A DNA stretch of 64,000 nucleotides from Chionis minor (lineage: Eukaryota > Chordata > Aves > Charadriiformes > Chionididae): positions 182,080 to 246,079 of the forward strand of contig VZSF01006850.1 of assembly GCA_013398295.1 (NCBI GenBank). The letters are read 5' to 3'. Each line of letters starts with the position of its first letter. Positions within the stretch are counted from its first letter, which is position 1. This document shows positions 1 through 12,500 of the stretch, one piece after another. Position numbers and translations under genes: made by a program. Under the pieces are notes generated by a model. It had not been told where the DNA came from. It searched no databases and saw only the letters and a program-made list of their open reading frames with translations.

Positions 1-3000
1 AGAACTTGCGCTTCTTCTAACTACAGAGGTATTTTTCTCTAAGTATATCTTGTATTGTTGTTAGAATCCTAGAATCACTTGGATTGGGAGAGACCTTCAA
101 GATCGAGTCCAACCATAAACCTATGCCAAACCCACCCCTAACCCATGTCCCTCAGCACCACGTCTGCCCGGCTTTTAAATACCTCCAGGGACGGCCATTC
201 CACCACCTCCCTGGGCAGCCAGTTCCAATGCTTGACAACCCTTTCCGTAAAGAAGTTTCCCCTAATATCCAACCTAAACCTCCCCTGGCATTGATGGGGA
301 GGTCATTTCCTCTTGTCCTGTCGCTTGTTCCTTTGGAGAAGAGATTGACCCCCCCTGGCTATAACCTCCTTTCAGGGAGTTGTCGAGAGTGAGGTCTCCC
401 CTCAACCTTCTCCAGGCTAAATAACGAGTGGTTCCAGTAATTAAATTTAAAAAAAAAAAATCAAAAAGAAAAGGTTTGAGTTGTAGAGCATTGCTTTTGT
501 CTAAAATGAGATAATTTTAAAGAAGAGACAGTTCAGAGATGGACACAGCAAGAGCACAATGCTGTAGTACTCTCTGTAATGTGATATGATTGGCCTTGGA
601 TAACGATGCGTGTTTATTCTTATGAAAGCAAAACTGATTGCTTCTCCCCTGCTTTATTCCGATAGCTATTATTATATGGTGAAGTGCCTGCAAATAGAAT
701 TGATGGTGCTTTCATGAGCAAGCGATCTGCACTGGCTGTCCAACTTGCTGCATGCATCACCCCGAGAAACGGAACAATGAAAATGGAAGGTTATCAGTGG
801 GGAAAAATGGGGAATGAAGGCAGATAATTGTACAGAGTTTTACTGGGGAAAGAATAATGGACGGGAAGGAGATTGAAAATACGAGAGGATTGGAGGAGGG
901 ATTTTTGTGACCGGAAAAGAAAATTAAAAAGATTGATATGAAGGTTGCCTTGAAGAAAAACCAGCAGATTCTGAGGAAATAGGTGGTGAGCTGCATGTAG
1001 GCTGTCAAGAGGAAAAAGAATGGCTGTTGAGCAGAGGGCAGATTGGAAGGGCAGAGAACAAAGAGTGACTTAGAAAGAAGGAAATTAAAAATAATGCAGG
1101 AGTAGAGAATACTTAGTATGTCATTAGAGTGCAGGCAGGAGGAAGAGGAACCAGAACAAGACTGCTGAGAGGAGGGAGGAAGGTGAAGAACTGCTTAAAT
1201 GAAGATGGGCATGGGAAGGAATGCAGTAAAAGAGGGCTTGGTGGGGGAAAAAGAATACTAACAGACAAAGGAGCATTTGACTGGAAAAGCAAGTCTTCTA
1301 GAGTCTTAACATATTTAGATGGGGAAAGGTAGCTTAAATTTCCATCTTGGTGCCATCTAAGTCAGTGGTAGTTTTAAATACATTTATTGGTGTATGTGAG
1401 GCTGTCCAGTCGGGAAGAAAGAACGGAAGGTTCCCCGGTCTGAGGTGCGTTCCGGTCCCTTAATTTATTAGACAAAACCCACCACAATAATTTCTCTACC
1501 TTGCAGAGTAGAATCAAGTCAGAGAAGGTGTGGAAGAAATTAGCAGTTTAAAAGAGTAACAATAGCAACAGTCCATCTGATCTTGTCTGTCATGCGTTTA
1601 AATACTCTGTTACGTCGGTGTTTGAGTCTGCCAGTGTCTCCAGTGAGATCTCTGCAGGTGACCACAGCCACGTTGAGCTTAAGGAGGGGAAGTAAAAAGG
1701 GGGTTTGTCCCACAGGAGATAAGGGACATTTCGTGTCCCCCTTCACGTTGCTAGCTATGTAATCTATATTAGACCATCACAGGTCTTAAAACAGTAACAA
1801 TACTGAAAACACAGACCAAAATTCAAATTCCAGCTTTATTTGAGCACCCGAGCTACTGGGCTGTGGAGTCAGGCACCATCTTGTCTATAGTCTCCTTGTG
1901 TGTGAATTTTTGGCTCTCGAATGGCCCCGTTATGACCAGAGGAGCAAAGGGTGGCCTCCCTGTACCAGCCTGGCTGGTCGTGGGAGAGGAGGGTTGGTAT
2001 TTTCCAGCTAAGGAAGAGTCGTGCACTGCTTCTTGGCTGGGTAGGACAACACCTGGCTGTTGTATTTTGGGGATTGTGAGCTCTGGGGAATTATTTGGGC
2101 GTTAGCATTCAGAAGAGGACTCTGGACTCTTTTGAGTTGGCAGGGGAGCATGAGATGCTGCTGTGAGCCTGCCCTCCCAAGAGACCTGAGAGTTTTGATC
2201 GCTCTCCTGGGCATAGCATTTTCTGTTGGCTTTCTCTAAGCATCTTCATGCTCAGATTAAGTTTTCTCATGGTTTGTATTTCTGAGACGTCCCTTTCCCT
2301 TGCCGACTGTTTTTAGTTCCGTTTCCTTTTTTCATTCCACTGAAATTGGGTACTTTTTAAACTTTGTGATGCCTGAGTAGAAGCTGGTTTGATTCCTCAC
2401 CCCAGATCCTTGGATTGGAGGTGACCTTGAAGGACTTGCCCAGAGCCGTATGGAAAGGTGCTGGCAGAGCTGGGTCTTGCAGCCGCATCTTGTAAGCCCT
2501 GAGCCAGACTTAACCTGCTGGATCGTGCTCCTCTGGTGGCCAAGAACATAACAGTATTTGAATATTTCTCTGATAGCCTTTGTACTGAAGGATCTCGATG
2601 GCAGAGGTTTTGTTGCCTTGTGTAATGTTCAATATAATCTAATAAACAATTCAAACAGTTTTGCACTTCATGTTTATTATAGCTATTAGCTAAATTCTCT
2701 CTATCTGGGATTTAGACGGTTAAGTGTGAGATAGTTGAGTACTGACTTTCATTTGTTTAAGAAGACAATAATGTACTTTTGCCTGTCTCAGGTAAAGGTC
2801 CAAAAACAGTAATGAAAACTAATATTTTCATCCTGTGGTGGTTTCTAATCTTTAAAGGTATTTGCATGTGCTTGAATGTTTTGCCTGAGGAAGCTTCTGC
2901 TAGCTACATGTGCCATAATACACAAGTGCATATAATTACAGCTTTAAAAAGGAATGATTCAGCTTTATTACTCTAAATATGGGTGCTTTGATCACGAGTG

Positions 3001-3494
3001 TTGATGTAAACAGGCCAAATGGGTTTTCCCTGGAGAGGGAATATGGGATATTTCCATATAACAAGCATCTAGGCTGCAGCAGTCTGTTAAAGGGGATCTT
3101 ACTTGGCAGGTCATTTTTTACACCGATAGCTAAAATTATATTCCTTAAATCCCTACGTTTGGACCTAGAAGAGAGGAGGAAGGATGTTTCCAGGAGAAAG
3201 AAGCTTGTGGGTTCCTGCTGCTTTTTGTGCTTCGTAGGTCTCACCAGTGCTGCAGTCTTCTCAGCTGTTGCCATGCAATTCCTTAAGGTTTTCTGATGAT
3301 ATGGCAGTGGAGCTAGAAACTTTGCTGATACATGGGACCAGACGTCAGAGCTGTTGAAGTAGTTACAGTTTTCTTTGCTTTTCTCTCTCTCTTTTCAGAC
3401 TCTGTGTAGTCCTATAATAAATCCACTTGAGATGTACAATGCAATTACAGTTAGTGCTGTTTGAAATAAAATTATACTATCTTTTTAATTGCAG
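1..3494 (+). other. MTMR3: MTMR3 intron (5' part of window)
   Basis: It contains the antisense CR1 at 62-424 and a purine-rich G/A tract at about 880-1275. I see no exon here: a search by eye for the PH-GRAM exon that should precede 3495 found none, so the intron probably extends beyond base 1. Confidence 0.7.
62..424 (-). mobile_element. CR1 LINE fragment (3' end), antisense to MTMR3
   Basis: The sequence begins with the reverse complement of a CR1 3' end (AGAATCACTTGG) and runs through GTCCCTCAGCACCAC and the TTTAAATACCTCCAGGG block shared by all seven copies in the window. It stops after CTTCTCCAGGCTAA. It is a 5'-truncated copy in the intron upstream of the first visible exon. The internal reading frame is broken or out of context, so it is not a host gene. 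Confidence 0.9.
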
Positions 3495-3577
3495 GTTCCA
3501 TTGCAGCTTATAGAAAGTGTCGAGTGCCGCGATATATTCCAACTTCATTTGACTTGCAAAGACTGCAAGGTTATAAG
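3495..3577 (+). CDS. MTMR3: MTMR3 coding exon: PH-GRAM segment
   Basis: This exon follows TTGCAG and ends AAG|GTATGA. It encodes window residues 1-28, starting [13 protein letters not shown] and including HLTCKDCKV. It is part of the PH-GRAM fold that binds phosphoinositides. It starts at a codon boundary and ends in phase 2. It is the first MTMR3 exon in the window; the preceding GESTEFVG-type exon of the family was looked for in 1-3494 and not found. Confidence 0.93.
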
Positions 3578-6500
3578 GTATGAATAGGCTGAACGTTGAG
3601 TGGGGGGTTAACTTTGCTTTCCTCATGCTGAGGGTGACTGTGATGTCTGAAGGAAACGTGGTGGTCTTAGTATAGTTGCTTTTGCCCAGAAGATTTTCTT
3701 TTGTCTGATTTTGCAGACGATAGCTGGGCATTTTTGTAAAGAGGACGGGAGCAAGATGGTCTGAGGTTTTGGTTGCTATGATACAGTATAGCAGCAAACT
3801 TTACTCTGAGATTAAGTGGCTAATATGCTTTTATTCTGAAATTAATTTTAATCTCACTGCATTTGCCCTGCCTTACAACCAGTTGTAATATATTGCTTCA
3901 GTTAGTTATGAGATATAAAACTAGATAAAACCACTGAAACACACACTTTAAAAAAAAAAAGCATTTAATCAAGAATTGGGGTTTGGAGGGTTAAGGTAGG
4001 GCCTTGTACAGTTCTCCGTGGAATCATCAGTCTGGATAGCATCAGCCACCCTGCATATTTAACAGCCATGAGGGTGCAGTCACTGTCCTTAAGACGCAGT
4101 AGCCTGTTGGAAGAGCAAGTTAGGGAATAAGGTAAAGCCAGGTCTGCAACCCAGCCGAACCCGGCAAGGTAGGCAGCGCCGTGTTGAAAGGAGTATTAAT
4201 TTATGTCTGTCTTTCAGCAGCCTTCAGTTGGCCCCGGGAGTCTCTGAGCTGCTGCTGTTTCCAGCATTTCTGCTGCAGAAATAAATTTTGATCTATAAAC
4301 TTTAATTAACAAGAAAGGAACATTTCTTTTTGATTAAATGTTTGCTGGCAGTACCCTTTGTATAATGAAATGAGCCCCAGTCATATCTGAGCACTCGGAA
4401 TGTTTAACAGGCCAGCTGCTTCCTGAAATGCTGTATTTTGATGAGGACTGATTTTACTTTAGAAGTAATATTTAGTTTAATTTGAATTAAATATTTAACT
4501 TCCTCTTAACTTGTAGCTCTTGACATTTAAAAAAGTCACCCTCCCTCTCTACATTAATTTGTTATTTCTCTTCAATTGTAGAATGAATACAAATTATTTG
4601 TATTTATGCCCTTCCTTATGAATTTCCTTCAAACTGCATCTCCAAGAAGCAGTATTTGATGATGCTGACCGTTGGAAGGCCATGAAGCATGGGGCTGAGA
4701 TTTAGAACACGTTCATGTTGTTTTTCATTAATAAAACAGTGTGTATTTTGAATAATAGGGCTCAAGTGAAGATAGTACTTGTCACTTCCAATACCAACTT
4801 CAAAAGAATTTAGAAAGAAAATGGGGTCTTTAGGGTAAGATGTACCTTGTCTGACTTGAGACATTTAATGGAGAATTATCCAGCCTGAGCTGGTAGTCTC
4901 GGCTTGCTTTATAGTCAGCGATGGGAAATAAACACCTCCAGGCTGCAGTTCCTCACGCTATTTAGGCACATTTCATGAGTTGGACACATCTTTTTTTCCT
5001 TCCACTGACTGACTGAGATATTTGCAGTTAGGGGTAATAAATCCTGCCCTTAGAGAATACAGATGCTGTCATTACTTGTGAATGCAGCACAACACAGACC
5101 CAGCTGAATGTAAATACTTGGTGAATATTTTATAACTATAAAATCTTGAAGAAAGCTGTCAGAGCATATAAATCAGTGATCTTACTTCTACCCTTTTATC
5201 CTAAAGGGCCCAGGAATCCTCTTCGAAAGGAGAAGCTGATGTAATTTGAATATCCTGCTTTGAAGAGCAGTTTCTCCTTCGCAGGGAATATTCTCGCTAG
5301 TTGTTGTTAGTCTGTAACGGTGGAAAAAGCTCAGTTTCAAAAACATTGTTTGCGCTTCCCACCAAGGGCAGGAAAGAGTATCCTAGCATACGAGCTAGGG
5401 GAATAACGTAAGAATTCAGATGGTGGAGGTTGTCCTCATTATTCTCAAATTAAGCATATTAATCAAATGGTTATTTCTCCTATGTCTGCTGAAAAACATG
5501 TTCTTTTTTGGGGGAATATGATGCAGAGACTATAACGTATGTGATGGTTTGGGAGTTTCTGTCTGAGAGCACCAGTTAGCGAGGTGCAGTAACACGTTCC
5601 TGTCCTGGGGTGGGGGAAAGTCGCAGACTGAACTTGGGTATATTGTCCTTGGTTTTACAGTGCAGAAATGTCTCTCAGTCATGACTAGTAGGGCGTACCA
5701 CTGGCTTAGTCACAATCACAGAACGTTGCTTTCCTGCTTACAGTTTGTTTTGACTTCCAAACTGTGTATTTCTTTACTGATACTCAAAGGTTTCATTTTT
5801 ACTGCGCGTTAGAGTACAGAGAAGCAGAACTCAGCACCAGGATGTTTTTTCTTTTCGCTTTCATGGATGTTTTCGTAGTCAGCCTGTCAGATCTTACAGT
5901 CTGGCATCTCCTTACTGAAAATTCATAAATACATTGTTTGTTTCTGGGACAGGTGTCAGTTTTCTACTTTTGAGCAGTGTCAAGACTGGCTTAAGCGACT
6001 GAACAATGCCATCCGCCCTCCTTCGAAGATAGAAGACCTTTTCTCGTTTGCCTATCACGCTTGGTGCATGGAGGTATATGCTAGTGAAAAGGAACAGCAC
6101 GGGGATTTGTGTCGGCCAGGTACGTGGAAACACTTTGGGGATCAGCATAAAGGCTTTGTGCTGTTTTGTAACTCTCTGTTTGCCATAATCTGGAACTTAC
6201 AAAGAAAGGTTTAAACAAATTCAGCCTCTACGCTGTTGTAAATTGAACCTGGAAAATCCCAGTACGGACTTTTTTCTGTACATAAGTTCTTGCGCTTCTT
6301 CGCCGGCAGGTGGATATACTGTATGTGATAATTCTGTAGGTATAGTATGCCTTCGTGTAGAGCGAGTGTCCTCTGACGTCTTGCATGTCTGCAGCAGTCT
6401 TGAGTTTTATTCTGTCTGAACAAAGGAGGGATTAGCTCCCCCCATAGCTACTTTGGGATCAATATGCAAAGCAGTACCCGAATATCGTGAGGAAATGATT

Positions 6501-9500
6501 GGGGTGGGTTTGGTTTCGTCAGTCATGTATAATACTAATAACACGTTGTTCACCATGGCAGCAACTTTCAATCTAAAACATTGTGTATTGCTTGTGCCCA
6601 CATTTTTTGTAATTATCTAAAAGAGTGGTCTTTAACGTTGATGTTGAGAAGCAGGAGATGAAGGAGAAAGAAGTCCCTGAGCTGCTCCTGAGGTTCATTC
6701 ACAGCTGCAAGACAGCAACCTATTTTAGTGAAATATCATCCTTGCTGGAGAGTTTAAGAAGTCCATAAGTAAATAAAAGCTAAAAATTGGGATGCTGGTG
6801 GTTATAGCACTTGTTTGAATGTAAGGAGACCTGAGTTCTAGGCGCTCTCCCATGTGAGGCTCTCTCCTCTCACAGTTCCCGTATCCGAGTGTCCCAGTTT
6901 CCAGGCTGAGGAATGTTAGTGTGGTTCTGTCCTTATTATTGAAGCTGGTCTGGGGCTGAGCAGAGACTTTGGTGCTTGAGGAAGAGCAGCCAACAGGTAG
7001 CACACAAGTGGGAGGAGATGCTCCCTGGTTCTGGTTCCTGTTCCTGCGCTGTACCCACTTTATGTTAGCAGTTACTGAAAATAGGCAAGAATTTCCTCAG
7101 AGTGGAATTTTAGACTCGGGTCTTTCACCTTCTGCCCAAATTCAGCAACTGAAAGACAGCAGACATGTAGATGTCTTGCTGAGTCTCCTTCTTGTCCTTT
7201 TCCCTTCCTCACTGAGACAGATGGGCTTCAACCAAACACTAAAATGATACACTAAATTTCTTCAAAATCTAAGTATCAACTCCTCGGGGGAAAAAATATA
7301 AGTTGTTCTCAGTGTATGCAATGGGAGATTTGAAACATGGCTCACAGGATCAGCTCTTAGAGTCAGAAGACACAGGTCCACAAAAGTTACAGCTTGTTTT
7401 TTCTCTGATTTTGAGAGTTCATTGGGATGCTTCGAAAATATTATCCATCTTGGCTGAACATGCCTCTTAAAATACCAGCATTTCAGGAGGAACGGACAAA
7501 ATGTTAAGGCTAGGGTTTCATTTCTCAGAGGTAAATCTATGATTTTATGATGTGTACGGTAGCTGAAAAGTTAAGAGGGAGAAATCGAGCAGAATGTTTC
7601 ATTTTCATGTAGTTCTGTGTGTTTCTCTTCAAACCCGCTGGTAGTATGCAGCATCGATGACTGGAACTATTTCCAGTATTCTCAATTGCTGTCCAGAAAA
7701 AATCCATAAGGATGTATCATGAGTTTTAGTGACCAAAAGCAGCTGATAATGAAGCTCATCCTCAGTGCTGCAAGAGCATGCCGCTATTCCAATAAAAGGG
7801 TTTGTGGTTGTTTTGTGGGATTTCTTTGGTGGTTTTTTTTTTTTAACAAGGAAAGAACATCATGATGGAGGCTGTTGTCTGGCTGGAAGGTATTGTCCCA
7901 GTTTCACCTCTGCACTTGACAGAGGCTCACAGGGCTCCTTACGGAGCTTCCGTCTCTGGATCCATCCTCCTTTTGTAAAATAGGGACTTAGTGAGCTCGT
8001 CCGTTTGAGGAGGTGGCCAGAAGAGAATAAATTCAAGCTCCTGCAGAGCGCATGTGGGAAGCGGGGAATTGTTGGCAGGCTCTGGGGTAATTGATCAGCG
8101 ATAGGCAAGGCAGAGCAGGACTGCAGCGCCTGTGTGAGACTGAGACCAGCCTTCCGTGGAAAATTCCTGACCCAGCAGGCAGAACTATTTCTTTTTCATG
8201 GTACCGTTGTACCGGTGACATGACGTAACGGGAGTACGTGGTGAAGGTCAGTCAGATCCATCGCTTTGACCAGCGTGTCTTGGGGGAATATTCTCCAGTT
8301 GCACGCAGTGCCATTCTCACATTTTACCTTTCAAAAAGCGTAAGAAAAATAATCTCCTTAGACTCCCCTTCTGCAAATCTCTTGCACATTGTCCGCATAG
8401 TAAAGCATGTCTAGATTTGCAAAGCCCCAGTTGCAGTGTATGGTCTGACTTGCAGGAATGAATTAACGTAGTAGTGTTTCTTTCACAATTAATTAAGTCT
8501 TGTAGTTAGGCTGCTATCTTCATTGTTAATCTACCTATTTCTCTGTGTTTATCTCTAATTGTTCTGTAACATCACATAGAAAAAATTGTCTCAGACGTGT
8601 ACGTTTACACCTTTGAGATAAGTATGCACCTACATATATCTCAGGTATTTAAAGACTGTAAGGGTTTTATGAAGTAAATAATGGAAAAGTGTAATACTTA
8701 AACCATTAGTTTTTCAGCAGATTCCCCCCCACCCCGTGGGGTGGTGCTCTGCCTCATGCTTTAATGATACAGTAATTGAAAGAGACAAGCAATGGACAGA
8801 CTTCAGAATCATTTTACTTAGTGTTGCTCACATGTTCATTAAATTTATCACCTTTCTTAGCTCAGTGAACCTGGAAATTTTGTACGTTATTCTCGTCTAC
8901 ATGTTGATTGAGTACCTTCTAATTCTCTAGCCTTCCTGTCTATCGGAATAATTGCTCTTTATATCCATTGTGTATTTTTCAGTTGGTTTTTGATACTTTT
9001 AAAAGTGTCTAGGAAATAATGGGGCTCATTCCAGTTCCTTTAATACCTTAATCTAGGAATTTGTGAGGATCTTATGACTGATATTTGTGTCAAACAATCA
9101 TTTATGCATTTTATCTTCGTATCTCCACGTGACTGATGGAAGAATAATGTCTGATTTACAGATGGAAAGCTGAGATGCAGGTGAAATTACAGGGCCTGCC
9201 TACAGTCATGCAGGAAACCTGTGGCTGAAATTGCATACTAAATGGAGATTGCTCAAGTTCCGGACCACATTCCATGTATTACCCCTTCACGTGTCAGTCA
9301 GACCAGAGCTTCACGTTCTTCTCGTAGATACCGAATTTTTCTCAACTTCAGGAAAGAAAAACTACTAGTGTTTTCCCACTAAGACTGTTGGTGGATCCAG
9401 ATTGCTTTTGCTGATGTGCTTGGTTCTGGTCTGCAGCATTATTGTTTCTTATATGACTTCAGAGAAGCTGATCATCTCGGAGAAAATGTCCTTTGTGGAC

Positions 9501-12500
9501 TTTGGTGTTTCTGGAGAGTTGACAAGGGAGAGCCTTGTCACAAGCTCCCGTATCATTCGCCCAATACAGATTTTCAAAATAGGGCTGTGAAATATAGATG
9601 GTATTTTTAGACTGTTCTTCTCTTTTCAGCTTTTAATAAGTATGAGCGCAGTGGTGGTTTTCTCTAACGACTTTGGAAGGTAGGAATCTTACTCCCTATT
9701 TCGCATTTATTTTCTCTCTCTGCTTTTGATACCCAGGAGAACATGTAACTTCAAGGTTTAAAAATGAAGTGGAGCGGATGGGGTTTGATATGAACAATGC
9801 CTGGAGGATTTCCAACATCAATGAGAAGTACAAGTAAGTTATGTGGGCTGCTGATTCACAGCCAAGTGGCATCTCAAAACACCAATTTTGTTATAACAGA
9901 TTACTGAAACTTTTTACAAGTTCTGCAGTTCCTAATAAGGGATGGTTAGAATGCTAATTTTTTATCAGTTTATAGCAAAAATGTACTTTTGAAGTATTGC
10001 TTAATATTTTATTAGCTGTTACAATTTTTGTAGGCTTAGAAATACCAGATTTTGATGCACTTTCTGGAGGACTTCTTAGACAATAAGCATTCTAATGGAA
10101 GGAAGGGGAAGCCTTAAGTGGGCAAAGAGTGGACTTTGAACTACTTAAACATTTTTTTTTATTGTGTCCTATTCTCTAATTTATGACAAAGACTTGAGTT
10201 AAAAAAAAAAAAAGTTGGTTTGGAAGAGTTAAGCTTGTAGATCCTGAAAACAAGAGAAAAGACTTTTCTCTGGTCCTGAAAGCATAGACAAATGTCCACT
10301 TTGCTAGCTGCTGGAGCGGACAAAGGTGTTCCTCTGTTGGTGGTTGGGAGGACAGGGTGTACTGGCTGATCCCTAATCCAATTGGGAGCCAAACCAGCAG
10401 TAATGCTTTGTAATAAAACGTTTCATTGCTCTGTCTTTGCAGGATAATGACTTGCAGCTGGTAGTTGATGGCCCTGCAAGAAGAGTTATCTGTCTTGGTC
10501 TCTAAAAATCTAAGGAAGAAAAAATAGCTGTCCTGTACATATTTAATACTAAGGAAAAAAGAGGAAAAAAAACCTGTATGTTGTATGGCAGCAGAATGAC
10601 ACAAACTACTCCTTCCTATAGCCAGCACTTGAGAAAAGAGCATTTTTTCAGGATGATTGTTGTATTTTTCTGCGTAGAATGGTCTTAGGCACGTGCTCAG
10701 GTCTGTCCTCCTTGTGCAGCGAATGCATCTCTTGGAGGGGATGGACTGGGGATGAACTAGTTGATGACTCAGGAAGGTGCTGCAGTCACTGCTGGCTGCC
10801 TGCACTGTTGTCATTGCCAGTCACGACGTCATTAGTTAAATTGTGGAGCAGGGGGTGCATCTAGTAGAAGGAAGTTCCAGTTAACCAGTCAGACTTAGGC
10901 CAGCACACTCGGATTCCTGCCTTCAGTGAGGGTTCTGCCTGGCAGAAAAGGATCTGGGGGTCCTGGTGGACAGTCAGCTGAACGTGAGCCAGCGTGTGCT
11001 CAGGTGGCCACAAAGGCCAACAGCATCCTGACTTGTGTCAGGAATAGTGTGGCCAGCAGGAGCAGGGCAGTGATTGTGCCCCTGTACTCAGCACTGGTGA
11101 GGCCGCAGCTCGAGTGCTGTGTTCAGTTTTGGGCACCGCAGTATCGGAGAGACATTGAGGTGCTGGAGCGTGTCCAGAGAAGGGCAACGGAGCTGGTGAG
11201 GGGTCTGGAGAACAAGTCTTATGAGGAGCGGCTGAGGGAGTTGGGATTGTTTAGGCTGGAGAAGAGAAGGTTGAGGGGAGACCTTCTCACTCTCGACAAC
11301 TCCCTGAAAGGAGGTTATAGCCAGGGGGGGTCAATCTCTTCTCCCAAGGAACAAGCGACAGGACAAGAGGAAATGGCCTCAAGTTGTGCCAGGGGAGGTT
11401 TAGGTTGGATATTAGGAAAAACTTCTTGATGGAAAGGGTTCTCAAGCATGGGAACTGGCTGCCCAGGGAGGTGGCGGAATCGCCATCCCTGGAGGTATTT
11501 AAAAGCCGGGCAGATGTGGTGCTGAGGGACATGGGTTAGGGGTGGGTTTGGCACTGTAGGTTTATGGTTGGACTCAATGATCTTGAAGGTCTCTTCCAAC
11601 CCAAGTGATTCTACGATTAGCCAATGTACTTTTTCATATGTTGACAAGTTGCCTGTCTTGAATCCAGTAGCCCAGAGTGCCTCTGCTTCTGTGTTTTGTG
11701 ACCCACAAATGGAGTGGGTAATCCTTTGGCATGGAGAGACAGGGAACTTCTTTTCTGCGGTCCATTTTATTTCAGCAGCTAGAGTTGAAGATCGTCTAGA
11801 TGCAAATTTCCTGTGCAAACACCAGCTTGAATCTTTGAATTCTGAAATGTGTTTATGCACCTCGATGTTCACGGTGCTTTTTGTACATGCGAAAGGGGAG
11901 TTTATTAACATACAGTGAAACAGGAATTAATGGAATGGCAGTTTGCTGAGATGAACAACTGTCAAGTTGCTTGTACTGCTTATTTGTGTAACTGCGCTGT
12001 CTTGCTTACGTACAACCCTTTGCACCGCTCTTCTTGCAGGCTCTGTGGTAGCTACCCCCAGGAAATCATCGTTCCTGCCTGGATCACGGATAAAGAGCTG
12101 GAGAGCGTGGCAAGCTTTCGGTCCTGGAAGCGTATCCCTGCCGTTGTGTACAGGTGAGGTTCTCACAGGTGGAACAGCTTTCACCAGGCTGTAAAGGGGC
12201 GTTCTAGCGAATAAAAGCTGAAATATGTTGTAACTGGGAATCTTGGCTTGAATGAAAGGTGTTTAGACTCCTCTGGGCCCCAGGTGTCCCCTCACTGCAC
12301 CTTATAAAATATTATTTTTTAACAATTTGTTCAAAGCAAAGAGAGGTCTGTCTTGCCTCTTGCTGTATTTTGGCAGGTGTGAGATGATGTGGAGGGATGC
12401 TGCGTGAAGGCATCTGCCAGGGTAGGGTTGGAGAACTGGGAAGGGGCGTCAAAACCTACCAAAATCCCCTCGGTGCTGCCCGGTGGAGCGGTACCCGAGC

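Noticed and set aside
84..392. Open frames repeated at 84, 11315, 15049, 23165 and 57511 with shared peptides such as [11 protein letters not shown]
   Set aside because: They are antisense translations of the CR1 3' region, recurring because the repeat recurs, not a gene family.
10176..10814. 212-codon open frame on the - strand in an MTMR3 intron
   Set aside because: No domain, AT-rich low-complexity stretches translated as Phe/Ser runs, no exon partner, and its 3' end sits on a poly-A run. Probably chance.
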